Shown here: one piece after another, positions 43,319 through 53,500 of the stretch
How the letters are laid out: every line of letters starts with the position of its first letter
Numbering within the stretch: position 1 is the stretch's first letter
DNA from: an uncultured Bacteroidales bacterium
Lineage (GTDB): Bacteria; Bacteroidota; Bacteroidia; Bacteroidales; Muribaculaceae
Length of the DNA stretch: 64,000 nucleotides
Reading direction: 5' to 3'
Assembly (NCBI GenBank): GCA_902774055.1
Contig: CACYGX010000006.1
Span: 1-64,000, forward strand
Made by a program: the position numbers and the translations under genes
The notes under the pieces: model-generated
Databases searched by the model: none
What the model was told of the DNA's origin: nothing
Seen by the model: the letters and a program-made list of their open reading frames with translations, nothing else

Positions 43319-45781
43319 TTAGACGGGATCGACGTCGTAGTAAAGTTTTACGGCCTTCATGCGCGCGTCGGCAGCGAGCATCTGCTCGTAGAGTTGCCGC
43401 AGTATGCCTTTGACCTTTGCCATAGAGGCTGCAGTCTCCATCTTGAGGACGACTTGGCGGATGAACAGATTCTGAACCCGTGCCACAAAGGGTGCCATGG
43501 GGCCTAGAACGCGTGTGCCGAACACTTGTCGCAACAGACCGCTGTAGCGAACGGCGAGTTCGCCCACGGTGGCATCGTCTCGGTGCTTGAGGTAGATGTT
43601 GATGACCTTGGTGAACGGGGGATAGCCAAATTGCTGGCGGTCGGCCAGTTCGTGCTGGTAAAATCCCTCGTAGTCATGGGCCTGGACGAACTTGATGACA
43701 TCGTGCTCGGGATTGCTGGTTTGGATAATGACTTGGCCCTGCTTGTGAGCCCTTCCTGCGCGACCCGATACCTGCTCCAGCATGTCAAAGGCGCGCTCGT
43801 GGCTGCGGAAGTCGGGGAAATTGATCATCGTGTCGGCATTGAGGATGCCCACAATGCTCACGGCGTCAAAGTCCAGCCCCTTGGTCACCATCTGAGTGCC
43901 CACCAGGATGTTGGTGCGATGGGCCGAGAAGTCGTCAATAATGCGGTCATAGCTGTTCTTGCTGCGTGTGGTGTCCAGGTCCATGCGCGAAATCTTCTCG
44001 CCGGGGAAAACGGCGTCAATGTCGTCCTCGATGCGCTCGGTGCCATAGCCAACAATCTCGATGCCAGGCAACTGGCATGCTGGGCACAAGTCGGGCAAGG
44101 GGAGGGCATAGCCGCAATAGTGGCACACCAGACTGTGGTTGTGCTTGTGATAGGTGAGCGAGACATCGCAGTTTTCGCATTTTGGCACCCAGCCACATTC
44201 CTTGCAGCGCACCATCGGCGAGTAGCCACGGCGGTTCTGGAACAGGATGACCTGCTGTCCGTCGGCCAATGCCTTGCGGCACTCTGTAATGAGTTCATTG
44301 CTAAACAAGCCGTTCATCTCGCGGCGTTTGCGGGCTTGGATGGTGTTGATGACTTTGACATCGGGCATCTTGATGTCGCCATAGCGTGTCATCAGTTTGA
44401 CCAGGCCATAGCGCCCCTCAAGTGCCAGGTGATAGACTTCGAGGGCAGGCGTGGCCGAGCCCAGTACCGTTTTGGCACCATGCATCTGAGCTAGCACGAG
44501 CGCGGCATTGCGTCCGTTGTAGCGGGGCGCGGGGTCCTGTTGCTTGTAACTGCTGTCGTGCTCCTCATCAACGATAACAAGCCCCAGGTTGGAGTAGGGC
44601 AGGAATACCGAAGAACGAACCCCAATAATCACGCACGGCTCACTCGTGTCTAGCAGCTTTTTCCAGATGTCAACACGCTCGTTATCACTGAATTTTGAAT
44701 GGTAAATCAGCAGCTTGTCGCCGAACACGCGCCTCAGACGTCGGGTCAACTGGGTGGTCAAAGCAATCTCGGGAACGAGGTAGAGCACCTGCTTGCCCAG
44801 TTTCAACGCGTCAGCGATCAAGTGCATATAGACTGATGTCTTGCCGCTGCTGGTCACTCCGTGCAACAGTGTGATGGCGTGTTCGCGCATCGACTGGTGG
44901 ATTTCGGTATAGGCGCGTTGTTGTTCGTCGCTCAATGTGGGCGGTTCCTCCAGCACACTGCCCAGTTCGGCAAAACGGTTGATTTCTTTCTTATAGATTT
45001 CAAACATGCCGCGCTTCACCGCCTCGTGAAGGACCGCACCACTCACTCCGGCCCGTTTCAGTAGATTTTCCTTGCTCACTTCTTTCACGTCGCCTCCCTG
45101 AAGCCATCTCGACATGTCCAGATAGGCCAGCAAGAGGGATTCTTGCTTAGGTGCACGTTTTAACTGGTCAAAAAACTGGTGCAGTGTTTCCTCATCATTA
45201 TGGGCGATTGTGAGACGCACACATGCCTCAGTTTTAGGGCGATAGTTGTCAATGACCCGCTCGCTCACGTGTAGCGCATCCATGTCTAATAAGTGGCTGA
45301 CATTTCGCTCTACGGTCTTGAATCCAGTTGCGTGTGCAATTTCGGCAATCTGAACGCGTCCACGTTGAGCTGTGAAGTCAAGGATGACCCGCTCGCGGTC
45401 GGATAGTTGCCCGGGTTCGCTCTCCTCGAAGTCTGGATTGACGCTGATGGTGGTCTCGCTCTCGACCTTTAATCCCGAGGGGACTGCCGCCTTATAAACC
45501 TCGCCCATCGAGCACAGGTAGTAATCAGCAATCCATTGCCAAAAATCTAATTGGGGATGCCGCAGGATAGGCTTGCCGTCTAGGGGTCCCAAAATCTCTT
45601 TTACATCATATCCCTTGGGTTCCCTGTCATGCAGTGACGTGACGATGGCAGTAAAGATTTTTTTACGCCCAAAGGGTACCAAAACACGCATGCCGATGGA
45701 GAGCCGCATCCCCTCGGGAACACGGTAAGTATAGGTGCCAGGAATGGCAAGTGGCAGCAATGTTTCGGCAAATTGTGGCAT
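43319..45781 (-). CDS. priA: Primosomal protein N' (replication restart helicase)
   Basis: 820 residues, full PriA length. An N-terminal 3'BD domain (about 1-105), a winged helix, and then helicase lobes with Walker A HGVTSSGKTSVYMH, the DEEH box in VIVDEEHDSSYKQQDP, and motif V/VI with GTQMVTKGLDFD and SGRAGR. The zinc-binding insert has CKECGWVPKCENCD and CHYCGYALPLPDLCPAC. It rebuilds the replisome at stalled forks. Monocistronic on the minus strand. Confidence 0.96.
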   Translation of the reverse strand: MPQFAETLLPLAIPGTYTYRVPEGMRLSIGMRVLVPFGRKKIFTAIVTSLHDREPKGYDVKEILGPLDGKPILRHPQLDFWQWIADYYLCSMGEVYKAAVPSGLKVESETTISVNPDFEESEPGQLSDRERVILDFTAQRGRVQIAEIAHATGFKTVERNVSHLLDMDALHVSERVIDNYRPKTEACVRLTIAHNDEETLHQFFDQLKRAPKQESLLLAYLDMSRWLQGGDVKEVSKENLLKRAGVSGAVLHEAVKRGMFEIYKKEINRFAELGSVLEEPPTLSDEQQRAYTEIHQSMREHAITLLHGVTSSGKTSVYMHLIADALKLGKQVLYLVPEIALTTQLTRRLRRVFGDKLLIYHSKFSDNERVDIWKKLLDTSEPCVIIGVRSSVFLPYSNLGLVIVDEEHDSSYKQQDPAPRYNGRNAALVLAQMHGAKTVLGSATPALEVYHLALEGRYGLVKLMTRYGDIKMPDVKVINTIQARKRREMNGLFSNELITECRKALADGQQVILFQNRRGYSPMVRCKECGWVPKCENCDVSLTYHKHNHSLVCHYCGYALPLPDLCPACQLPGIEIVGYGTERIEDDIDAVFPGEKISRMDLDTTRSKNSYDRIIDDFSAHRTNILVGTQMVTKGLDFDAVSIVGILNADTMINFPDFRSHERAFDMLEQVSGRAGRAHKQGQVIIQTSNPEHDVIKFVQAHDYEGFYQHELADRQQFGYPPFTKVINIYLKHRDDATVGELAVRYSGLLRQVFGTRVLGPMAPFVARVQNLFIRQVVLKMETAASMAKVKGILRQLYEQMLAADARMKAVKLYYDVDPV

Positions 45782-45914
45782 TTCTAAAATTTCTTATCTT
45801 AAAATATTGATATTAATCAAATTAAACACTATTTTTTATAGTAATGCTATAGAAAAATAAATTTTTTAAATAATTACTTTAATTAAATGTGTTCAAATAA
45901 TTGATTATAAATCA

Positions 45915-47096
45915 CTATTGATTTAAATACTGTTGATAAATTTGATTTTCCTTTTGGGCGGTGGCAACCCAGCTTACTTCGGGGGGTAATTCCTGCTTGA
46001 TTCCTCCTTGAAGCAACTGCACGGCACGGTCAGTAAAGCGGTCAACAAAGTTGTCGCCTAGGTCGATCGCATTCTCGCGCCCCACGGCTTCGGCAGTGCC
46101 TATCACATTGGTGGCAACTACATGAGCGCCACAGGATAAGGCCTCGATGACAACCAGGGGCAAGCCTTCTAGGCTGCTGGGCAAAACCAGGAGATCTACA
46201 CAGTTGAGCAGGTCGGGTATTTCATCGGGCGGCACCTTGCCGGTGAAGTGGCACGGGACGCCTTTTTCGGCCATTAATCGACGGGTTTCTTCAAGTTGTA
46301 TTCCGTCACCTATTGCCCAGAATGTCAATTTCTTGCCGTACTTCTCTTCAATCTTTTGATAAATATCTGGAAGAAGGGTCACGTTCTTTACGGGCTCAAA
46401 TCGGCCCACAAAGGCAACGACTTTTTTGTCGTCGTCGTTCAGGCCATATTTCTTGCGCAGCGAGGAGCGTTTCTCGTCACTATAGCGCTGGAATTGCTCG
46501 CTTGCGCCATTCAGCAGAATCTCGGCGGGGAAGCCGTTAGTGAGTTCGGCATGGGCTTTATCAAGCAGACCTTGACTGACAAAGAAATTGCAGGTAGGGC
46601 TGTGCAATAGCTTGATGGTTAGCTCCTTAATCATCGGGTCGCGAGGTGGGTCAGTATAGATGCTTGCTCCGTGCCATGTGATGAAACTGGGGATGTGCAG
46701 TTTCTTGCCGGCGAATACTGCAGCATGGCCCATGATGCGATCATGAGCGCTGACCAAATCGTGGCCGCGCATCTCCCATCCCAGGCGGTGCAGGCGTCGC
46801 ATCAGAGCGCGAGGCGGCTTGTGGAACAGGCGGTGCATCAATGCGTCGGTCCATCGGCGGCGGAACCACGTGACGTGTATTTTCACGCCGTCGGCAATGA
46901 TTTCGTCAGGGCGGGCGTCGATTTTCTTGCTGTGACGAAGGCGGCGCATCAGCCAGCCGTCATACACCTGGAACATATACACATCAATCTTGTAATCAGC
47001 GACTTGCTGCAAATGCTTCACGCGGTTGACGACCGCATTGAACACGCCTAGACGCCGATTGATATCTCCTTCAAAAAGTACCGCAATCTGTTTCAT
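45915..47096 (-). CDS. Glycosyltransferase family 4
   Basis: 393 residues with a GT-B fold. The C-terminal nucleotide-sugar site contains VAFVGRFEPVKNVTLLPDIY, WAIGDGIQLEETRRLM, and the Glu motif SSLEGLPLVVIEALSCGAHV. The N-terminal half includes SAHDRIMGHAAVFAGKKL. It is a retaining glycosyltransferase of the cytoplasm. It stands alone between priA and tRNA-fMet, away from the two other glycan clusters. Donor and acceptor unknown. Confidence 0.9.
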   Translation of the reverse strand: MKQIAVLFEGDINRRLGVFNAVVNRVKHLQQVADYKIDVYMFQVYDGWLMRRLRHSKKIDARPDEIIADGVKIHVTWFRRRWTDALMHRLFHKPPRALMRRLHRLGWEMRGHDLVSAHDRIMGHAAVFAGKKLHIPSFITWHGASIYTDPPRDPMIKELTIKLLHSPTCNFFVSQGLLDKAHAELTNGFPAEILLNGASEQFQRYSDEKRSSLRKKYGLNDDDKKVVAFVGRFEPVKNVTLLPDIYQKIEEKYGKKLTFWAIGDGIQLEETRRLMAEKGVPCHFTGKVPPDEIPDLLNCVDLLVLPSSLEGLPLVVIEALSCGAHVVATNVIGTAEAVGRENAIDLGDNFVDRFTDRAVQLLQGGIKQELPPEVSWVATAQKENQIYQQYLNQ

Positions 47097-47128
47097 AGCT
47101 TGGAGGATTATTGTTGTGATTAATCAAG

Positions 47129-47159
47129 CAAATTTACAAATAAATCGGCACGCGTGCAA
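47129..47159 (-). promoter_or_regulatory. Promoter of the GT4 gene
   Basis: On the minus strand TTG (47159-47157), 20 bases, TAAATTTG (47136-47129). Confidence 0.72.
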
Positions 47160-47230
47160 TCCTATGGGCTAAATTTCATCACAAATAGACACAAAAAGAG
47201 GCCAAACATATCGTTTGCCCTCCTGTCTAG

Positions 47231-47302
47231 TAGCGGGAGCCAGACTCGAACTGACGACCTTTGGGTTATGAGCCCAACGAGCTGCCACTGCTCCATCCCG
47301 CA
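47231..47302 (-). tRNA. Initiator tRNA-fMet (CAT)
   Basis: A 72-nt cloverleaf on the minus strand. Anticodon loop CTCATAA with CAT; anticodon stem TTGGG/CCCAA provides the three G-C pairs typical of initiators. The D stem GAGC/GCTC has A11-T24. Positions 1 and 72 are T and T, so the end pair is unpaired, another initiator feature. T stem GTCAG/CTGGC with one G-T. The 3' CCA is not encoded (CTA follows A73). Confidence 0.95.
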
Positions 47303-47313
47303 ATTTGCGACTG

Positions 47314-47343
47314 CAAAGGTAATGCTTTTTCGTCACCTGTCAA
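47314..47343 (-). promoter_or_regulatory. tRNA-fMet promoter
   Basis: On the minus strand TTG (47343-47341), 19 bases, TACCTTTG (47321-47314). The start would be about five bases before the tRNA. The remaining spacer to 47420 is AT-rich, with nothing recognised. Confidence 0.82.
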
Positions 47344-47420
47344 GTGGTTTGTAGCGAAAATATGTGTTATTTAACATATTTTTACTGAAAATGGTAGTGT
47401 TTTTGAGCGTTTAGGGTGGT

Positions 47421-47458
47421 AAAAAACCGCGCGACTCGACAATTTCGGGTCGCGCGGT
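47421..47458 (-). terminator. Fumarase gene terminator
   Basis: On the minus strand, 14-base arms (47458-47445 with 47439-47426), GC-rich (ACCGCGCGAC), followed by six T. Confidence 0.9.
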
Positions 47459-47489
47459 GGTGTTTTAGTGGAGGGAATTAGGTGTTGTC

Positions 47490-49115
47490 TTAAAGGCCGA
47501 TTTTCTTGAAGAAGTCGTTACCCTTGTTGTCCACGAGGATGAAGGCGGGGAAGTCAACGACGCGGATTTTCCACACGGCTTCCATGCCCAGCTCGGGATA
47601 CTCTACACACTCAATGCTCTTGATGCTCTCCTGGGACAGGATGGCAGCGGGACCGCCGATGCTTCCCAGGTAGAAACCGCCGTGTTTCTTGCAAGCGTCG
47701 GTAACTTCCTGACTGCGATTACCTTTAGCAATCATCACCATGCTGCCGCCCAGGCTCTGGAACAAGTCAACATAGGGATCCATTCGGTTAGCGGTAGTCG
47801 GGCCCATCGAGCCGCAGGGCATGCCTTTGGGCGTCTTGGCGGGACCAGCATACAGTACGGGGTGATCCTTGATGTACTGGGGAATGCCCTCACCACGGTC
47901 GTAGCGCTCTTTCCACTTGGAGTGAGCAATGTCGCGGCCAACGATGATGGTGCCGCTCAACGACACGCGGGTCGATACGGGATACTTGTCGAGGATGGCA
48001 AGCGTTTCGCTCATGGGACGGTCCAGGTCAATCTTGATGCCGTCGCCCTCTCCAGCTTGGCGTAACTCCTCAGGAATCAGTTCGGTAGGCTTGTCATCAA
48101 GCTTCTCGATCCACACGCCGTCAGCATTGATTTTGGCCTTGATGTTGCGGTCCGCACTGCAGCTAACGCCCAATCCGATGGGGCAAGATGCGCCATGGCG
48201 CGGCAGGCGAACGATGCGTACGTCGTGAGCCATGTATTTGCCGCCAAACTGGGCGCCAAGGCCGATCTTATAGGCCTCTTCGAGCACTTGTTTCTCGAGT
48301 TCGATGTCGCGGAAGGCGCGACCCGTCTCGTCGCCCGTGGTGGGCAGGTTGTCGTAGTAGTGGGTGGAAGCCAACTTGACGGTCAGCAGGTTCTTCTCGG
48401 CACTGGTGCCGCCAATGACGAAGGCGATGTGATAGGGCGGGCAAGCTGCCGTGCCCAGGGTGCGCATCTTATCAACCAAGAAGGGAACCAGCGTGCCGGG
48501 ATTGAGCACAGCCTTGGTCATCTGGTACAGGTAGGTCTTGTTGGCGCTGCCGCCACCCTTGGTGACACACAGGAAGTGGTATTCCATGCCCTCGGCACAT
48601 TCCAGGTCAATCTGGGCAGGCAGGTTGCAACGGGTGTTTACCTCCTCGTACATGCTCAACGGAGCGTTCTGGGAGTAACGCAGGTTCTCCTGGGTGTAGG
48701 TGTTGTACACGCCACGGGCAAGAGCTTCCTCGTCACAGAATCCGGTCCATACCTGCTGGCCTTTTTCGCCGTGGATGATGGCCGTGCCAGTATCTTGGCA
48801 CAGAGGCAGTTGGCCCTTGGCTGCCACTTCGGCATTGCGCAAGAAGGTAAGTGCCACATACTTGTCGTTGTCGCTGGCCTCAGGGTCACGCAGGATTTTG
48901 GCCACCTGCTCGTTGTGAGAGCGGCGCAACAGGAAGTTCACGTCGCGGAAAGCCTGTTGGGCCAGCATTGTCAGCGCTTCGGGCTCGATTTTCAAGATGG
49001 GTTTACCCTCAAACTCTCCCACCGACACATAGTCGCTGGTGAGTTTGTAGTATTCAGTGTCGTCTTTGCCCAACTGAAACATGGGCGCATAGCGGAATTC
49101 AGGGTTGTTTGCCAT
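47490..49115 (-). CDS. Class I (iron-sulfur) fumarate hydratase
   Basis: 541 residues, the length of FumA/FumB with alpha and beta parts fused. Cluster cysteines are seen in [10 protein letters not shown] (C106), [15 protein letters not shown] and [10 protein letters not shown] regions. The C-terminal beta part has [20 protein letters not shown] and [10 protein letters not shown]. It interconverts fumarate and malate in the cytoplasm, and serves the fumarate-respiration/succinate pathway of Bacteroidales. The oxygen-labile cluster fits an anaerobe. Monocistronic with clear promoter and terminator. Confidence 0.96.
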   Translation of the reverse strand: MANNPEFRYAPMFQLGKDDTEYYKLTSDYVSVGEFEGKPILKIEPEALTMLAQQAFRDVNFLLRRSHNEQVAKILRDPEASDNDKYVALTFLRNAEVAAKGQLPLCQDTGTAIIHGEKGQQVWTGFCDEEALARGVYNTYTQENLRYSQNAPLSMYEEVNTRCNLPAQIDLECAEGMEYHFLCVTKGGGSANKTYLYQMTKAVLNPGTLVPFLVDKMRTLGTAACPPYHIAFVIGGTSAEKNLLTVKLASTHYYDNLPTTGDETGRAFRDIELEKQVLEEAYKIGLGAQFGGKYMAHDVRIVRLPRHGASCPIGLGVSCSADRNIKAKINADGVWIEKLDDKPTELIPEELRQAGEGDGIKIDLDRPMSETLAILDKYPVSTRVSLSGTIIVGRDIAHSKWKERYDRGEGIPQYIKDHPVLYAGPAKTPKGMPCGSMGPTTANRMDPYVDLFQSLGGSMVMIAKGNRSQEVTDACKKHGGFYLGSIGGPAAILSQESIKSIECVEYPELGMEAVWKIRVVDFPAFILVDNKGNDFFKKIGL

Positions 49116-49160
49116 AATTTGAGATAAAAGTTATTCTGTTAATAGTTGATTTAGTTGCTG

Positions 49161-49192
49161 CAAAGGTAACCATATTTCTTCAGAAAAACAAA
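49161..49192 (-). promoter_or_regulatory. Fumarase gene promoter
   Basis: On the minus strand TTTG (49192-49189), exactly 20 bases, TACCTTTG (49168-49161), about 45 nt before the ATG. Confidence 0.88.
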
Positions 49193-49207
49193 GGTAACGA
49201 TATAGGA

Positions 49208-49336
49208 GTTGACCCTGAAAGTTTTTTAATGCGAATTTCACTAAATAAGCGAATTTCACGAAAAAATATTAAAAATTCGCGTTAAAATGGTCTAATTCGT
49301 GTAATTAGCATTAGCCCCGCAGGGTTTTGGGCCAAC
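49208..49336. repeat. Interspersed repeat family B, copy 2
   Basis: Starts GTTGACCCTGAAAGTTTTTT at 49208, has several AATTCGC/AATTTCACG words in the middle, and ends ATTAGCCCCGCAGGGTTTTG then GGCCAAC at 49330-49336. The outer ends are partly inverted (GTTGACCCTG against CAGGGTT...CCAAC). Homologous to 28240-28340. Confidence 0.75.
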
Positions 49337-49380
49337 AGCTATATCATTGCAAAAACAAAACCACAGGCGGCGGTAGTTGT

Positions 49381-50061
49381 TCACGACTCAGAAACGTTTT
49401 CAAATCCAAGTCGCTTGAAGTCGTCGGGCAGGGGAGCCGTGATGTCGATTTCCTGGCCGCTGACGGGGTGGGTGAAGCGGATGCGGTGGGCCTGCAAGGA
49501 GATGCCGCCGTCGGGGTTGCTCCTCGGGGCGCCATACTTGAGGTCGCCCTTGATGGGGCAGCCGATGGCCGATAACTGGGCGCGTATCTGGTGCTTACGA
49601 CCCGTGATGAGGTCCACCTCGAGCAGCCAGTAGCGCTGGCTGACGGCGATAACGCGGTAGTGGAGCACTGCCTTCTGGTGGCCCTCACGAGGCACGATGC
49701 TCACGCGGGTCTTGTTGTTCTGCTCCACGCTCTTGAGGTAGTGGGTGAGTGTCGCCTCGGCCTCCGGTGGCTGGTTGCCGACCACGGCCCAATAGGTCTT
49801 GTGCACCTCGCCCTTGCGGAAGAGTTCGTTCATTCTGGACAGCCCCTTGCTGGTCTTGGCCATAACCACCAGCCCGCAGGTGGGACGGTCGATGCGGTGT
49901 GTCACACCCAGGAAGACGTTGCCGGGTTTGTTGTATTTCTCCTTGATCCAGGCCTTCACCGAGTCGATGAGCGTCGGGTCGCCCGTTCGGTCGCCCTGCA
50001 CGAGTTCTCCCGCACTCTTGTTGACGATGATGAGGTGGTTGTCGTCATATACGATTTCCAT
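49381..50061 (-). CDS. RluA-family 23S rRNA/tRNA pseudouridine synthase
   Basis: 226 residues, a short RluA without the N-terminal S4 domain. The catalytic aspartate is D58 in VTHRIDRPTCGLVVMAKT, followed by KTYWAVVG and ITGRKHQIRAQLSAIGCPI. It isomerises uridine in 23S rRNA or tRNA; the exact site cannot be assigned. A weak G/C hairpin and T-run follow at about 49350-49380. Confidence 0.93.
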   Translation of the reverse strand: MEIVYDDNHLIIVNKSAGELVQGDRTGDPTLIDSVKAWIKEKYNKPGNVFLGVTHRIDRPTCGLVVMAKTSKGLSRMNELFRKGEVHKTYWAVVGNQPPEAEATLTHYLKSVEQNNKTRVSIVPREGHQKAVLHYRVIAVSQRYWLLEVDLITGRKHQIRAQLSAIGCPIKGDLKYGAPRSNPDGGISLQAHRIRFTHPVSGQEIDITAPLPDDFKRLGFENVSES

Positions 50062-50318
50062 AACAATCTCGAGATATAGTGGTAGTGCAAAATTACTTAT
50101 TTTCTCCCGAATAAAACCTTAAGAATTGCAAAAACTGCACTAGCCGTGTGGGTAAACAACTGAAATATAGGTTTATAAAAAGTTGTTAAGCGGTCATTCC
50201 AGGGTTAAAACTTCATAATTGTCTGTTTTTTAGTCTATTGGGATTTGAGTTTAAAATAAAATGAGAAAAAACGTGAAAAAAGTACATCAAATACCTACAT
50301 TATATTAAAAAAAATCAT
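50062..50318. other. AT-rich region upstream of the susC locus
   Basis: Gene-free DNA between the divergent rluA-type gene and the susC locus. A TAATTTTG-like -7 box faces the minus-strand gene near 50091-50098. No operator or sigma/anti-sigma genes were seen here. Confidence 0.45.
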
Positions 50319-50326
50319 TATCTTTG
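50319..50326 (+). promoter_or_regulatory. -7 box of the susC locus
   Basis: TATCTTTG at 50319-50326. The -33 region 19-21 bases upstream lacks TTTG, so an activator or extra factor may be needed. Confidence 0.55.
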
Positions 50327-50538
50327 CAGGCCTATCCTTTTATGATGTGGTGTTAAGAAACGAAAAGACCTTAGACGATCCCTTGTTCGTATAGAATGGA
50401 AACGGGTAAATAATGCTGGTATCTAAGTCTTTTATGTGAATAGATTTGATTAAGTTTTGAGGCCGTGCATGTGAAAAGGATTGGTGATTAACAGTAAACT
50501 TATAAAACATTAATAATTAATCAATTAAACTAAAATTT
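50327..50538 (+). other. Long structured leader of susC
   Basis: About 205 nt of untranslated leader. AAAAGACCTTAGA (50363-50375) can pair with TCTAAGTCTTTT (50422-50433) apart from one bulged base, closing a 46-nt loop. Could be a target for regulatory RNA; no known class recognised. Confidence 0.5.
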
Positions 50539-53500
50539 ATGAGTCTTAAACATTTACTCTTGTTCCTTGTCATGGCACTTGCCACGCTTGGTGTTTCGGC
50601 CCAGGTGAGCGGTACGGTGTTAGATGAGAACAACGAACCCGTTATCGGTGCTTCGGTCGTTCAGCAGAGCAATCCCAAGAACGGCGTTGCAACCGATTTC
50701 GATGGTCATTTTACCTTGAATGTGCCAGCAGGCACTAAGATTAAAGTCACCTATGTGGGCTACGAGGATGCAATCGTTGCCGGTAAGTCTGGAATGACGA
50801 TTGTCATGAAGCCCAAGGGTGAAATGCTTAACGAGGTCGTTGTCACCGGTTACCAGAAGGTGGACAAACGACTCTTTACTGGTGCTACCCAGAGCGTCGA
50901 TGCCGAGAAGACAAAACTCTCGGGTGTTGCCGACGTCAGCCGTGGTCTTGAAGGCCGCGTGTCGGGTGTGCAGGTTCAGAACGTGTCCGGTACCTTCGGT
51001 ACAGCGCCCAAGATCCGCGTGCGCGGTGCTACCTCTATCTATGGTAGCTCCAAGCCCCTCTGGGTTGTGGACGGTGTGATTCTGGAGGACAACGTGGACA
51101 TTAGTGCTGACGACCTCTCGTCGGGTGACGCTACCACGCTGATCGCCTCGGCCGTTGCCGGTCTTAACGCCGACGATATCGAGAGCTTCCAGATCCTGAA
51201 GGACGGTTCCGCTACCTCGATCTATGGTGCCAAGGCTAACGCTGGTGTGATCGTTATCACCACCAAGACTGGTCGCAAGGGTGCAACCTCCATCAACTAC
51301 ACGGGTGAGTTCACCTACCGCCTGAAGCCCAACTATCGCGACTTCAACATCTGCAACTCTCAGGAGCAGATGAGTATTCTTCGCGAGATGGAGCAGAAGG
51401 GCTGGCTCGAGTATGCCAACCTGGTGAACAGCACCACCTCGGGTGTTTATGGCCAGATGTACAATTTGATGGACTCTTACAATCCTGAGACCGGCCAATT
51501 CGGTCTGCCCAACACTCAGAATGCCCGCAATCAGTATCTGCGTCAGGCTGAGATGCGTAACACCGACTGGTTCGACCTGTTGTTCAACCACAACGTGATG
51601 CAGAACCACGCCGTGAGCATCTCGGGTGGTACCGACAAGGGCTCGTTCTACACCTCGGCATCGGTAATGACCGACCCGGGATGGTACAAGAGCAGCCGCG
51701 TTGAGCGTTACACCTTTAATGCTAATGCTATCTACAACATCACTGACAAGATCAAAATCAAGATTCTGAACAGCAACAGCTACCGTGACCAGAAGGCTCC
51801 CGGTACCCTGAGCCAGAATGTGGACGTCGTTTACGGTGAAGTAAGGCGTGACTTCGATATCAACCCCTACAGCTTTGCCCTGAACACTGCACGTACCCTT
51901 GACCCCGATATGCGTTATGTGCGCAACTACACCACCTTTAATATTTTTGATGAGTTGCAGTCCAACTTCATCAATGTGGACGTTACCGACCTGAAGTTCC
52001 AGGGCGAGTTGAGCATTAAGCCCATCCTCAAGCAGGACCAGAGCCTTGAGTTCAACTTGCTGGGTTCGATGCGTTCGGTGAACTCTGAGCAGAACCACTA
52101 CGTTCTCGAGAACAGTAACCAGGCCAACGCATACCGTGCCGGTATCATTCCCGAGAATGCGCTTATCCGTTCGTCCAACTCCTACCTCTACACTGATATC
52201 GACGTGCCCAACGCACTGCCCGAGAGTGTTATGAAGGAGGGTGGTATGCTGTTCTTCTCCAAGAATAGCCTGAAGACCTTTGACTTCCGTGTCACTGGTC
52301 AGTACATGAAGGACTTCAACAATGGCAAGCACCTCTTGAACCTCTATGCAGGTATGGAGGCTAGCCGCGTTGACCGTTTCTATCAGTCTGCCGACTTCTG
52401 GGGCGTTGTTTATGACAACGGTAACCTGGCTTCGCTGAACTACAAGCTCTTCAAGCAGATGCAGGAAGAGAACGGTTCCTACTACAGCCTGGGTAACACC
52501 AAGCGCCGCAACATGGCTTACTTCGCTAATGCCAACTATGCGTTGCTGGGTCGTTACATTATTAATGGTACCATCCGCTATGAGGGTTCTAACCTCATGG
52601 GTATGACCAACCAGAGCCGCTGGCTCCCCACCTGGAACGTATCGGCTGCATGGAACATCTATGACGAGCCGTTCTTCCAGAACACTGCCCTGTTCCAGAA
52701 GGGTACCCTCTCCTATGCTAAGCTGCGTGTGAGCTACTCACTGACTGGTGAGAGTGGTCCTTCGGGATATGCTAATGCCGAGGCTCTCTATTATCCCATT
52801 CGCCCCTGGCGTCAAGAGATTGAAGCTGTGGAGACGGGTCTCTACATGGCAGGTCTGGGTAACAGCGAGCTCACCTATGAGAAGAAGCACGAGTTCGACC
52901 TCGGTGTTGACCTCGGTTTCCTCTACAACCGCATCAACCTCGTGTTTGACTGGTACTTCCGTAACAACTTCGACCTGATCGGTCTTATCCGCACCCAGGG
53001 TATCGGTGGTGTCACCACTAAGTATGGTAACGTGGCCGAGATGAAGTCACATGGTGTTGAGTTCACCATTTCGTCACGCAACATCGAGCCCCGCAGCGCT
53101 GGTGGCTTCGGTTGGAACACCGACTTGACCTTCTCCTATGCTGTGACCGAGATCAGCAAGCTGCAGTCACGTTCACGCGTCATCGACCTCGTGCGTGGTA
53201 GCGGTTTCCCCTTGGAGGGCTATCCCCACCGTGCTATCTTCTCGATTCCTTACGAGGGTCTTGACAGCCATGGTCTGCCCTTGGTAAGAGATGAGCACGG
53301 CAATGTATCGAACATTGGTGTAAACTTCCAGGAGTATGAAAAGTTGGGCTTCCTCAAGTATGAGGGTCCCGTTGATCCCACCATCACCGGTGGTTTCGGC
53401 AACACCTTCGACTTCAAGGGCTTCCACCTGAATGTCTTCATGACCTACGCCTTCGGTAACAAGCTGCGCCTTGACCCCGTCTTCTCAGCTAGCTATAGCG

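Noticed and set aside
50620..52332. 570-codon open frame on the minus strand inside susC
   Set aside because: It mirrors the susC codon positions, lacks a fold-like composition and has no promoter; an effect of strong codon bias.
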